A DNA stretch of 64,000 nucleotides from UBA3824 sp017541145 (GTDB lineage Bacteria; Bacteroidota; Bacteroidia; Bacteroidales; UBA3824), in the NCBI GenBank assembly GCA_947168365.1, contig CAMVLO010000004.1, positions 1-64,000 on the forward strand. The letters are read 5' to 3'. Below, piece after piece: positions 25,227-33,340 of this stretch. The stretch's first letter is position 1; every line of letters starts with the position of its first letter. The position numbers and the translations under genes were made by a program. The notes beneath the pieces are model-generated. The model saw nothing but the letters and a program-made list of their open reading frames with translations, made no database searches and was not told where the DNA came from.

Positions 25227-25292
25227 ATGAGAAGACATTACGCAACATTTTTGTTTATTGCGATGGTGCTTTTAGGCATCGCAGTAAGCTAA
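25227..25292 (+). CDS. Candidate 21-residue hydrophobic peptide or structured small RNA
   Basis: An ATG-to-TAA frame of 21 codons encodes MRRHYATFLFIAMVLLGIAVS, a short basic head followed by one hydrophobic helix. That is either a tiny membrane peptide or the remains of a signal sequence whose gene has decayed. A consensus promoter lies 67 bases upstream. The transcript is also rich in complementary gcgat/atcgc words; for example gcgatg (25260-25265) pairs with catcgc (25277-25282), so a noncoding RNA is possible. No longer frame continues after the stop. The rest of the 430-base gap (25010-25439) holds A+T-rich sequence with long T-runs and no other convincing gene. Confidence 0.45.
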   Translation: MRRHYATFLFIAMVLLGIAVS

Positions 25293-25439
25293 TCGCCAAT
25301 GAGTTAACAGCGATAGAAAATGGTTTCGGAATTAAGATTTTTTCGGAACAATGAGTTCAAAAAGAAACGCTAAAAAATAGAACTCGATAAATAGACTTTT
25401 TTTGAGACTTGCAAGATTTACAGAAAAAGGAAAATGAAA

Positions 25440-26309
25440 TTAATCCCATTCGATGTCCTTATCCAAAGGATGGTCAAACAGATTGATTAGTTTCAATACT
25501 TTATCAGCATCGTTTTTGCAATTATTCTCACGATACGATGTTTCGAGATGCGTAAGCAATCTTAAAATAAACGTTTCGTTGCTACAAGGCTGATAAAATT
25601 GAGGCTGAGGTATAATTTCTTGCTGTTTCAAGAATCTGTCGATTTCTCCTTTCCCCAAAACAGTACCACTGTTGAAAGGATTGATGTAGAATGAAACACC
25701 GTTCTTGGAATCAACGTAAGCAAGGATAAAATTTTTCGGTAAATTGACACCAAAGATCGGCAATCCGTGTCCTCGGGCAAATAGTAAATATACTAAAGCC
25801 AATGAGACAGGATTGCCGATTTTTGTATCCAGAACATTTGAAATAAAACAATAGTCAGGATTGTAGAATTTGTCTTCTAAAGCGGCTTTGAATTTTATTT
25901 TAAAATAAAAGATGTAATTGAATATTTTTACACGTTCCAACGCTGAATAATTATCCAAATCATAACGAGGGAACTGTAACAAATTATCGTAAAATTTCTT
26001 TCTAAAATCCAATTCCGGCATGGAAAAATATCTGATACGCGATATTATCCACGAAATTTTGAACAAGTCGTCGGGCTTTTTTTTCCAATCTTCTATATCA
26101 GTGACAAGTTCTTGAAATTCCAATTGAGGAACAATATCCTGAATTCGATTCTGCATCAAATCGTTGGCATACGGAGCGAACAAAGCACTCTCAAGCAAAG
26201 GAATCATTTTGGAACCTTGACTCAAAATTTTTTCCTCCACTATTTTATAAACTGTTCTGTCAGGATCGTCCAACAGTCTGATAACAGCATCGAGTTCTGA
26301 TTGTTTCAT
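25440..26309 (-). CDS. SirB1-like transglutaminase-fold protein
   Basis: The 289-residue protein matches the SirB1 N-terminal family. A helical, HEAT-like first half precedes NPDYCFISNVLDTKIGNPVS and LALVYLLFARGHGLPIFGVNLPKNFILAY, the core of the transglutaminase-like region, which is followed by FYINPFNSG. The family is widespread; a cysteine protease-like fold is known, but the activity in bacteria is not settled, and no catalytic Cys-His-Asp triad can be asserted here. It lies 12 bases after the nucleoside phosphorylase gene in the same direction, so the two are likely cotranscribed. A cytoplasmic location is expected, as no signal peptide is present. Confidence 0.78.
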   Translation of the reverse strand: MKQSELDAVIRLLDDPDRTVYKIVEEKILSQGSKMIPLLESALFAPYANDLMQNRIQDIVPQLEFQELVTDIEDWKKKPDDLFKISWIISRIRYFSMPELDFRKKFYDNLLQFPRYDLDNYSALERVKIFNYIFYFKIKFKAALEDKFYNPDYCFISNVLDTKIGNPVSLALVYLLFARGHGLPIFGVNLPKNFILAYVDSKNGVSFYINPFNSGTVLGKGEIDRFLKQQEIIPQPQFYQPCSNETFILRLLTHLETSYRENNCKNDADKVLKLINLFDHPLDKDIEWD

Positions 26310-26321
26310 ATTGTGTTACAA

Positions 26322-27191
26322 TTACTTAGTTAAAATATCCACGATATCAGCAGTGAGATTCGGCATAGCGTTTCTGTAATCTTTTGCAAATTCGTGACAA
26401 CGTCTGTTAGCAATTACGAGGCAAACTGTTACGGTATTATGTCCCAAAAGACGACCTAAACCGTTGATTGCCGATGATTCCATTTCGTAATTATTGATTT
26501 TCAAACCTTTGTATTCAAAAGTTTCGATTTTTTGATTGATATCAGCATCCACAATATCAAGTCTTACAACACGACCTTGCGGACCGTAAAAACCGGGAGC
26601 TGAAAGTGTAATACCTTTGCGATATTTGCTTAATTTTTCGAGCAATACCGGTGATGATTCTACAAAATAAGGATGCGCCAAAAGCGGACTGCGTTGTGTA
26701 TGCTCTTGAAATTTCTTTTCTAACTCCAAGTCAGACACTTTGTTGCGGTCTTTGTAGAAATTCAGCAAACCGTCAAGTCCGCCTGCAATTGCTGTTACTA
26801 CCGGAGTTCCTACAGGGATGTCGGCTTGTACAGAACCGCATGTTCCGATACGAACAAGATTAAGTGTTCGATGTTCGGTTTTAGGCAAACGAGTTTTGAG
26901 ATCGATATTTGCCAGAGCGTCAAGTTCTGTAACTACAATATCAATATTATCGGTACCTATACCGGTGGAAATCACTGATATACGTTTACCATTTTTTGTA
27001 CCGGTAATTGTTTTGAATTCTCGGTTTTGAATAGTAAAATCAATAGTATCAAAGTTTTTTGCTACTACATCGGTTCTGTTTTGATCGCCTACCAAAATGA
27101 TATTATCAGCGATGTCTTCCGGGTTGAGGTGAAGGTGAAATATTGTACCGTCACCATTGAGTATCAATTCTGAATCTTCTATCGGTTTCAT
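26322..27191 (-). CDS. Nucleoside phosphorylase, uridine phosphorylase-like
   Basis: The 289-residue protein has the PNP/UDP phosphorylase fold: NIILVGDQNRTDVVAKNF with the phosphate-binding glycine, VISTGIGTDNIDIVVTELDA, LVRIGTCGSVQADIPVGT, and the nucleoside-binding NYEMESSAINGLGRLLGH. It cleaves a nucleoside with phosphate to give the base and (deoxy)ribose-1-phosphate in salvage. The GTCGS and EMESSA signatures resemble uridine phosphorylase more than trimeric purine enzymes, but base specificity is not certain. It heads a two-gene unit with the SirB1-like gene and has a good promoter upstream. Confidence 0.88.
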   Translation of the reverse strand: MKPIEDSELILNGDGTIFHLHLNPEDIADNIILVGDQNRTDVVAKNFDTIDFTIQNREFKTITGTKNGKRISVISTGIGTDNIDIVVTELDALANIDLKTRLPKTEHRTLNLVRIGTCGSVQADIPVGTPVVTAIAGGLDGLLNFYKDRNKVSDLELEKKFQEHTQRSPLLAHPYFVESSPVLLEKLSKYRKGITLSAPGFYGPQGRVVRLDIVDADINQKIETFEYKGLKINNYEMESSAINGLGRLLGHNTVTVCLVIANRRCHEFAKDYRNAMPNLTADIVDILTK

Positions 27192-27232
27192 AATGTTTTT
27201 TTTAATTAAATAGTGTTAGACTAAATTAATTT

Positions 27233-27265
27233 CAAAGTTAATGATTTTTTTCTTAAAAATACAAG
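27233..27265 (-). promoter_or_regulatory. Promoter of the nucleoside phosphorylase gene
   Basis: On the minus strand CTTG (27262-27265) is followed after 21 bases by TAACTTTG (27233-27240). The leader would be about 35 bases. Confidence 0.65.
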
Positions 27266-27313
27266 AAAAACGTAAAAAAATTGAAGCATTATTATTATAA
27301 GGAGTGTTGAGCT

Positions 27314-27335
27314 ACGGGATTTACGTAAATCTCGT
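27314..27335. promoter_or_regulatory. 22-base palindrome upstream of gdhA
   Basis: Arms 27314-27324 and 27325-27335 are complementary at ten of eleven positions, with a perfect 12-base core atttacgtaaat. It lies between the divergent phosphorylase and gdhA promoters. Its centre is about 65 bases before the predicted gdhA transcription start, a usual position for an activator site. Confidence 0.55.
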
Positions 27336-27375
27336 AAATAATGAAAATAAATTAGGTTGGTAATGAAATAATATA

Positions 27376-27383
27376 TAGTTTTG
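27376..27383 (+). promoter_or_regulatory. -7 element of gdhA
   Basis: TAGTTTTG fits the -7 consensus. The nearest TTG (27357-27359) is only 16 bases upstream, so the -33 box is weak, consistent with dependence on an activator. The leader is about 47 bases. Confidence 0.5.
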
Positions 27384-27436
27384 CAGTGTAAAAAAATACA
27401 GAATAAAACATTCAAAAAACTATAATTTTTAAAACC

Positions 27437-28792
27437 ATGTCTGATTTATCACAAAGAGAAGTCAATGACTTTATGGCAAAAGTAATTGCCAAAAACCCGG
27501 GCGAAAGCGAATTTCACCAGGCAGTAAAGGAAGTAGTAGAATCCCTTATGGATTTTATCGACGAAAATCCTAAATACAAAAAAGGTAAAATCCTCGAAAG
27601 AATGGTTGAACCTGAACGTGTAATTATTTTCCGCGTTCCATGGATTGATGACAAAGGCGAAATCCAAATCAACAGAGGTTTCCGTATCCAGATGAACAGC
27701 GCAATCGGACCTTACAAAGGCGGTTTGAGACTTCACCCGACAGTTAACCTCGGTATTTTGAAATTCTTGGCTTTTGAACAAGTATTCAAAAACTCTTTGA
27801 CAACACTTCCTATGGGTGGTGCAAAAGGTGGTTCTGACTTTGATCCTAAAGGTAAATCAGACAACGAAGTAATGCGTTTCTGCCAAAGCTTCATGACTGA
27901 ACTTTCTAAACATATCGGTCCTGATACCGACGTTCCAGCTGGTGATATAGGAGTTGGCGGTCGTGAAATTGGTTTCTTGTTCGGTCAATACAAGAGACTT
28001 CAGAACGAATACACCGGCGTTTTAACCGGTAAAGGTCTTGGTTGGGGCGGTAGCTTGATTCGTCCTGAAGCTACAGGTTACGGCGTTGTTTACTTCACCA
28101 AAGAAATGCTCGCTACAAAGAACGATACTCTCAAAGGCAAAACAGTATGTATCTCCGGTTCTGGTAACGTTGCTCAGTTCGCAGTTGAAAAATGCTTGCA
28201 ACTTGGTGCTAAGGTAGTTACAATGTCTGACTCTAACGGTACAGTATACGACAAAGACGGTATTACTCAGGAAAAACTCGAATGGATTTTCGATCTTAAG
28301 AATGTACGTCGCGGTCGTATCAAAGAATACGCTGAAAACTTCCCTGGCGTAGAATACCTCGAAGGTCAACGTCCATGGGGCATTAAATGCGATATCGCTA
28401 TGCCTTGCGCTACTCAGAACGAAGTTAACGAAGAAAACGCTAAAGCTCTTATCGCTAACGGTTGTATCTGTGTTGCTGAAGGTGCTAACATGCCTTCTCT
28501 TCCTGAAGCTATCGAAGTATTCCAAAAAGCTAAAATTCTTTATGCTCCTGGTAAAGCTTCTAACGCCGGCGGTGTATCAGTTTCCGGTCTTGAGATGTCT
28601 CAAAACTCTGAAAGACTTTCTTGGTCAAGAGAAGAAGTTGATGCAAAACTTCACGACATCATGGTTAATATCCACAAGACTTGCTTGAAATATGGTAAAG
28701 AAGAAGATGGTTACATCAACTATGTAAAGGGTGCAAACATCGGTGGATTCGTAAAAGTAGCAGACGCAATGTTAGCTCAAGGCTTGGTATAA
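27437..28792 (+). CDS. gdhA: Glutamate dehydrogenase, hexameric NADP-type
   Basis: The 451-residue protein has the length and motifs of family I glutamate dehydrogenases. These are GFRIQMNSAIGPYKGGLRLH, FKNSLTTLPMGGAKGGSDFD with the catalytic lysines, DVPAGDIGVGGREIG, and the dinucleotide-binding region CISGSGNVAQFAVEK. It interconverts 2-oxoglutarate plus ammonia and glutamate; NADP preference is inferred from close similarity to assimilatory enzymes. Codon use from about 28000 to 28600 is richer in GCT, GGT and AAC than its neighbours, as in strongly expressed genes. A 22-base palindrome lies upstream and a terminator follows. Confidence 0.95.
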   Translation: MSDLSQREVNDFMAKVIAKNPGESEFHQAVKEVVESLMDFIDENPKYKKGKILERMVEPERVIIFRVPWIDDKGEIQINRGFRIQMNSAIGPYKGGLRLHPTVNLGILKFLAFEQVFKNSLTTLPMGGAKGGSDFDPKGKSDNEVMRFCQSFMTELSKHIGPDTDVPAGDIGVGGREIGFLFGQYKRLQNEYTGVLTGKGLGWGGSLIRPEATGYGVVYFTKEMLATKNDTLKGKTVCISGSGNVAQFAVEKCLQLGAKVVTMSDSNGTVYDKDGITQEKLEWIFDLKNVRRGRIKEYAENFPGVEYLEGQRPWGIKCDIAMPCATQNEVNEENAKALIANGCICVAEGANMPSLPEAIEVFQKAKILYAPGKASNAGGVSVSGLEMSQNSERLSWSREEVDAKLHDIMVNIHKTCLKYGKEEDGYINYVKGANIGGFVKVADAMLAQGLV

Positions 28793-28836
28793 TAAGACAA
28801 AAACAAAAAACATAATACATAAGCAATAATAATTGG

Positions 28837-28873
28837 GAGACTGTCAAATTAATTTTTGGCAGTCTCTTTTTTT
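28837..28873 (+). terminator. Intrinsic terminator of gdhA
   Basis: gagactgtcaaa (28837-28848) pairs with tttggcagtctc (28855-28866) with one G-T pair, and is followed by a long run of T. Confidence 0.88.
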
Positions 28874-28891
28874 ATTTTTAAGTTTGGCATC

Positions 28892-29281
28892 ATGAAAAAA
28901 TTATTGTTTTGCTTGTTTACACTGATTTTTCCGGAATTGGGATTTGCTCAAAGTCCTGACTTCAAACTTGTGAATATCAAGTATTACCAAAATGCAGGTT
29001 GCAGTTCTGAGAATTCGATTTTAGTAAAAATATGTTTCAATACTAATTATACAAAAATCAGCACGCTACAGATGGTAGTTACATCAGAGAATTCTACAAC
29101 TTATACTACTCAGGTGAAAGATTTTGATATCGACGGAAGTATTTTCTATACGTTTTGTTCAAAAATCGGAGAAACCACCAATTTTGAAATTTATTTCCGA
29201 AATCAAAAAGGTGTCAAGAGCGATACTTTTGGAATTTCTGCAACTCCGGAAAGTTTCAATATCGAAAAAAAGGAGAACTGA
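28892..29281 (+). CDS. Small secreted protein, unrecognised
   Basis: The start is ATG at 28892; a longer frame from a TTG at 28856 would begin inside the gdhA terminator. The 129-residue product has a signal peptide (MKKLLFCLFTLIFPELGFAQ) and a mature part of about 109 residues that looks like a single beta-sandwich domain. It contains two close cysteines (CSSENSILVKIC) and a third (YTFCSK). No lipobox or sorting signal is visible. It begins only 18 bases after the gdhA terminator and has no clear promoter of its own. Function unknown; periplasmic location inferred. Confidence 0.65.
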   Translation: MKKLLFCLFTLIFPELGFAQSPDFKLVNIKYYQNAGCSSENSILVKICFNTNYTKISTLQMVVTSENSTTYTTQVKDFDIDGSIFYTFCSKIGETTNFEIYFRNQKGVKSDTFGISATPESFNIEKKEN

Positions 29282-29386
29282 AATTTCTAAAAAATGTCAC
29301 AAAAAATTAGATATTTTTAAGTATCAACAATTAGAAAAAATCTCTAAATTTACAGTCTGAATTTTTTAAGAAAATATTTTATTAAT

Positions 29387-29929
29387 ATGCTGATAGCCAG
29401 ACAGAAGAAGAAAGAAAATATCGCTGAATACGTGATTTACATGTTTCAAATAGAAGACATGATGCGAGCTTGCAAAATGGATGTTGAAACTGTAAAGAAA
29501 AATATTGTCAGCCAATATTCTCAACCCGAAGACGTGATGAACGAAATCAACTATTGGTACGAGAATATTATTGCACTGATGAAAAACGAAAAAATCGAAC
29601 AAAAAGGGCATCTTCTTGAGGTAACAAATGTAATTGCCGACCTCAACGATTTGCATCTCAGATTGCTTCGTTCGCCGCTACATCCCGACTACAAAATAGC
29701 GTATCAGGAAGCTGCTCCCGTAATTGGTCAAAGTATCGCAAAAACCCAAATGGAAGGCGCATCGGAAATTGCTGTTTGTTTTGAAATGCTTTACATGATT
29801 TTGTTACTGAAACTTCAGCACAAGGAAATCTCGAAGGATACAATTTACGGAATGGAAAAAATCAGTAAACTTCTCGCTATTTTGAGCGAAAAATACAAGA
29901 AATACGACAACGATGAAATTGATTTTTAA
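29387..29929 (+). CDS. DUF4924 family protein
   Basis: The 180-residue, largely alpha-helical protein begins MLIARQKKKENIAEYVIYMFQIED and continues with DVMNEINYWYENIIALMK and LNDLHLRLLRSPLHPDYK. This is the pattern of the Bacteroidota-specific DUF4924 family as I recall it. It has no signal peptide and no catalytic motif. The family has no established function. A bidirectional terminator separates it from smpB, which is convergent. Confidence 0.72.
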   Translation: MLIARQKKKENIAEYVIYMFQIEDMMRACKMDVETVKKNIVSQYSQPEDVMNEINYWYENIIALMKNEKIEQKGHLLEVTNVIADLNDLHLRLLRSPLHPDYKIAYQEAAPVIGQSIAKTQMEGASEIAVCFEMLYMILLLKLQHKEISKDTIYGMEKISKLLAILSEKYKKYDNDEIDF

Positions 29930-29952
29930 ATCAAAATCTCAAAAATAAATAC

Positions 29953-29989
29953 AAAAAAAAACGCAACTTTGCTAAAAGTTGCGTTTTTT
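29953..29989. terminator. Bidirectional terminator overlapping the end of smpB
   Basis: The stem acgcaactt (29961-29969) with aagttgcgt (29976-29984) is flanked by A- and T-runs on both sides. The smpB stop codon (29972-29974) falls in the loop, so its last codons are part of the hairpin. Confidence 0.85.
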
Positions 29990-30421
29990 AATTCTATCAA
30001 GTTCGCGTTTGCTGTCGCGATCTTTTATATCCTGACGTTTATCTGCCATTTTCTTACCGCGGCAAAGCGCAATTTCCAATTTTGCATAACCCTTGTCGGT
30101 TATAAACATCCTGATCGGAATTATCGTAAGTCCCACATTTTGAACCTTTTTTTCAAGTTTATTGAGTTCTTTACGAGTCAACAAAAGTTTTCTTTCGCGT
30201 CTCGGATCATGATTTACATAACCGCCGTGAGAATATTCGCCGATAAACATCCTGACATACAATTCATGCTTATCGAACGTGCAAAAAGAATCCACCAAAC
30301 CGGCTTTTCCGTCCCTAATGGATTTAATTTCTGTGCCCAAAAGTTGAATGCCGGCTATATATTTTTCCAAGAATTCGTATTGAAACGATGCTTTCTTGTT
30401 TTTTACATTAATTTCTGCCAT
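29972..30421 (-). CDS. smpB: SsrA-binding protein SmpB
   Basis: I start at ATG 30419-30421, giving 149 residues; the longer frame from 30490 would overlap recN and adds 23 residues not seen in SmpB. Motifs include NKKASFQYEFLEKYIAGIQL, GTEIKSIRDGKAGLVDSFC and YSHGGYVNHDPRRERKLLL. The basic C-terminal tail (KKMADKRQDIKDRD, then KRELDRIKKRN) enters the ribosomal mRNA channel. SmpB delivers tmRNA to stalled ribosomes for trans-translation. It is 43 bases downstream of recN, probably in the same transcript. The tmRNA gene ssrA is not seen in this window. Confidence 0.95.
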   Translation of the reverse strand: MAEINVKNKKASFQYEFLEKYIAGIQLLGTEIKSIRDGKAGLVDSFCTFDKHELYVRMFIGEYSHGGYVNHDPRRERKLLLTRKELNKLEKKVQNVGLTIIPIRMFITDKGYAKLEIALCRGKKMADKRQDIKDRDSKRELDRIKKRNF

Positions 30422-30464
30422 AATGATAAAAAATGTCTGTAGTAAAAAAAATTTTTTTAATTCA

Positions 30465-32123
30465 TTAAACGCCCAAAAGTTCGCGGGCATTTTGCAATGC
30501 TGCGTCCGAAATTTTTTCGCCCGAAAGCATTCCGGCTATTTCTTTTACACGTTCATCAATTGTAAGTTGCTTAATATCAGAACGAACCGACTCGTTTTCT
30601 TCGTGTTTGTAAACTTTGAAATGATGGTCGCCTTTGCAAGCTACTTGCGGCAAGTGTGTGATACAAATTACTTGCATGTATTCTGAAATCCGCTTGAACA
30701 TCGCACCGGTTTTTCCAGCAACGTCTCCCGAAATTCCGGTATCAATTTCATCAAAAATTATAGTCGGAAGTTTTGTTGAACGCGACAAAATATACTTCAA
30801 ACAAAGCATCAATCGCGATAATTCACCGCCGGAAGCTGTCTTTGACAAATCGGACATCGGAACATTTTTGTTGGCTGAAAACATAAATTTCACGCTGTCG
30901 CAACCGTTCGGAAGAAAATCTTTTGTAACACTAAACTGTACATCAAAACATGATTCGTGAATTGCCAAAGATTCAAGCAAGGTCGCAATTTCTGATTTCA
31001 AACCTTCCACAGCGTTTTTACGACTTGCAGTAAGCGAATCTGCAATCGCGGACAACTCGGTTTTCAATCCCGCCAATTGCTTTTTCAAATCGTCGGTTTG
31101 AACATCAAAATTATCAATCAAATTAAGCTTTTTCTGCAAATCGCCATGAATCTTAATCAACTCGTCCGAAGTTTTTACATCAAACTTCTTTTCAAGGTTA
31201 TAAATCAATGAAAGTCGCTGATTTACAGTTTCTAAACGTTCAGGAGAATATTCTGTATTCTCGTCAATATCTTGTAAATCATGACTTATATCATTGAGTT
31301 CGATGTAAGATTCTTCAAGACGTTTTGCAAGTTCAGCCGCCTTGGGATAATAGCTCGAAATTTTCTGAAGCGACTGTGTTGCAATCTTCATTTTTTGTAA
31401 AACTGTATCTTCTTCAGCACTTACAAGTTCGTTGCAAGCCGTAGAAATCGACCTCTTGATATCTTCGTTATGTGACAGAATATCAAGCTCATCCTCCAAT
31501 TCTTGCTGCTCGTTTTCCTGAAGTTTTGCCTTATCAAGTTCGTCGAATCTGAAATGCAAATATTCTGCTTCTTTAGCAGATTCTTTTGCAACTTTTTCAA
31601 GTTTATCAAGCTCGGTCTTTACCTTTTGATATTCGTGGTAAACTCCGGAATATTTTTCCAACAAACCTGAATTTTTTGCAAAAGCATCCACCAAACCGAT
31701 TTGAAATGACTCCTCGCCTATTTCAAGATTCTGATGTTGCGAATGAATATCGAGCAAAAGCGAACCTAAATCCTTGAGAGTATTGATGTTAACAGGTGTA
31801 TCGTTGATAAACGCACGAGACTTTCCCGAATCGTTTACTTCACGACGAATCTGTGTAATATCCTCATAATCAAGGTCGTTTTCATCAAAAAATGTCTTAA
31901 AATTATAATTACGAATATCAAATTCCGCTTCTACAACAGTTTTTTTCTCACCTTGTTTTATAACCGACGAATCAGCCCTCGAACCCAAAACCAACGCCAA
32001 TGCACCCATCAAAATGGATTTTCCCGCGCCGGTTTCGCCAGTGATGATGGTCAAACCGTTTTCAAAATTGATTTCTGTTTCCGAAATCAAAGCATAATTT
32101 GAAATTTTTAGACGTAATAGCAT
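30465..32123 (-). CDS. recN: DNA repair protein RecN
   Basis: The 552-residue SMC-like ATPase opens with MLLRLKISNYALI and Walker A GETGAGKSILMGAL. A long coiled coil of roughly 160-360 follows. It closes with the signature LSKTASGGELSRLMLCLKY and Walker B PTIIFDEIDTGISGDVAG, then ICITHLPQVA. RecN acts early in double-strand break repair, bridging DNA ends with RecA. Length and motif order are normal for the family. It has a strong promoter of its own and is followed by smpB. Confidence 0.95.
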   Translation of the reverse strand: MLLRLKISNYALISETEINFENGLTIITGETGAGKSILMGALALVLGSRADSSVIKQGEKKTVVEAEFDIRNYNFKTFFDENDLDYEDITQIRREVNDSGKSRAFINDTPVNINTLKDLGSLLLDIHSQHQNLEIGEESFQIGLVDAFAKNSGLLEKYSGVYHEYQKVKTELDKLEKVAKESAKEAEYLHFRFDELDKAKLQENEQQELEDELDILSHNEDIKRSISTACNELVSAEEDTVLQKMKIATQSLQKISSYYPKAAELAKRLEESYIELNDISHDLQDIDENTEYSPERLETVNQRLSLIYNLEKKFDVKTSDELIKIHGDLQKKLNLIDNFDVQTDDLKKQLAGLKTELSAIADSLTASRKNAVEGLKSEIATLLESLAIHESCFDVQFSVTKDFLPNGCDSVKFMFSANKNVPMSDLSKTASGGELSRLMLCLKYILSRSTKLPTIIFDEIDTGISGDVAGKTGAMFKRISEYMQVICITHLPQVACKGDHHFKVYKHEENESVRSDIKQLTIDERVKEIAGMLSGEKISDAALQNARELLGV

Positions 32124-32155
32124 TTTTATCTACTTAATTGTAATCTTCCGAGTCG

Positions 32156-32186
32156 CAAAGATAATGATTTTTCCTATCGCAACAAA
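32156..32186 (-). promoter_or_regulatory. Promoter of recN
   Basis: On the minus strand TTTG (32183-32186), 19 bases, TATCTTTG (32156-32163): an exact consensus match, with a leader of about 26 bases. Confidence 0.8.
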
Positions 32187-32193
32187 ATTTTTA

Positions 32194-33105
32194 TTATTCT
32201 GCAACTACTGCTACAACTTCCAAAACTACACGCAATTCGGCAGAACTCAAACTTTCAAGTCCCAAATAAAATGTACCGTCTGTATATTCGTTTTCTTCTA
32301 TGACACTTGAACTTGCCATTTTCAAACTGTTGATAAAATGGAAATCGCGACCATTTGAAAAATCCAAAGCATTGTCAGCATCCAAAAGATAAATATTCAT
32401 AGAAGACTCCGCACCTGCCGGAGGAATAATTCTTGACGCAGCGTCCTGAGATACACCACTTTGCGGACTGTAATACTCTTGCAAATTGTTCAACAAAGAG
32501 AATGTATTTGTATAATCGCCGTACTCGTAACTTGTAAAAGAATAAAACCAATAAACTGTATTTTCCGGCAAAGAAACTTTAGCATAATTTCTTCCGCCGT
32601 TTGCTTCCAAAACGTATTCTGCTTTGTCACTAACAGTTACAAGATTATATTCCGGATTAAGTCTTCGGTAAATCGGCTCAAGAGGTGCTGTACCGTCAGC
32701 AAACATCACAAGGTTGATTTCTCCGTTCGGATGAATTGTTACGCCGCATTGTGTAGGCAAATCATTGTAATCGAAAACTACAAACACGTAATCAATAGAG
32801 TTTCTTGCATCACGACGGGTAAATCTGAAAGCAGCAACTCCGTCACGATCGGTAACTACGCAATCCAAAGCATTATCAGTATTGTAAACTCCGTAATGTT
32901 CAGCATCATAACGTGTAAAACAATATACCCGATAGCCGTCAATATAATCGTAATACAATCTGCCGCCCACTTCCTTGTAAACATCGCCAACTGTCACATA
33001 CACAAATGCTTCGTCGCCGGAATCCCAATCGGTTAAATCGTCTTCGCAAGAATTGAAAACCAATGTTAACAACAATGCGAAAATCAAACAAAAATTCTTT
33101 TTCAT
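32194..33105 (-). CDS. Uncharacterised lipoprotein
   Basis: The 303-residue product has a lipoprotein signal peptide with lipobox VFNSC (Cys20), followed by acidic residues EDD, which in Bacteroidota favour export to the outer membrane or surface. The mature part is beta-rich with many tyrosines. It includes AFVYVTVGDVYKEVGG and YRVYCFTRYDAEHYGVYNTD near the start, perhaps an immunoglobulin-like or carboxypeptidase-regulatory fold (a DRDGVAAFRFTRRDA segment fits a prealbumin-like domain). The gene interrupts the common DUF4835-recN neighbourhood. No family assignment. Confidence 0.68.
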   Translation of the reverse strand: MKKNFCLIFALLLTLVFNSCEDDLTDWDSGDEAFVYVTVGDVYKEVGGRLYYDYIDGYRVYCFTRYDAEHYGVYNTDNALDCVVTDRDGVAAFRFTRRDARNSIDYVFVVFDYNDLPTQCGVTIHPNGEINLVMFADGTAPLEPIYRRLNPEYNLVTVSDKAEYVLEANGGRNYAKVSLPENTVYWFYSFTSYEYGDYTNTFSLLNNLQEYYSPQSGVSQDAASRIIPPAGAESSMNIYLLDADNALDFSNGRDFHFINSLKMASSSVIEENEYTDGTFYLGLESLSSAELRVVLEVVAVVAE

Positions 33106-33340
33106 AATAGTTAAATTGATTTGTTTTAATTAATTTTGATTTACAAAAATATCCAAGTTGTTTAAATAAATGATTAATTATCAAATTATTAAAATCGTAA
33201 AAAACACTTTGGACATTGACAAAAATATGGAAAAATTCTTAAATAACAAACTTTTATCATCAAAAAAGACGAGAAAAACGGATTTTACAATTCACGAAAA
33301 ATCTGTTAAAAACTAAAAAATGTCAAATAAAACGATTAAT

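Noticed and set aside
25351..25380. Nine-codon frame with MSSKRNAKK
   Set aside because: Too short and without a start context; probably chance in a gap that holds a better candidate.
28856..28891. TTG start for the small secreted protein after gdhA
   Set aside because: It is inside the gdhA terminator hairpin and would precede a normal signal peptide.
30422..30490. Upstream start extending smpB by 23 residues
   Set aside because: It would overlap recN, and the extension is unlike SmpB N-termini.
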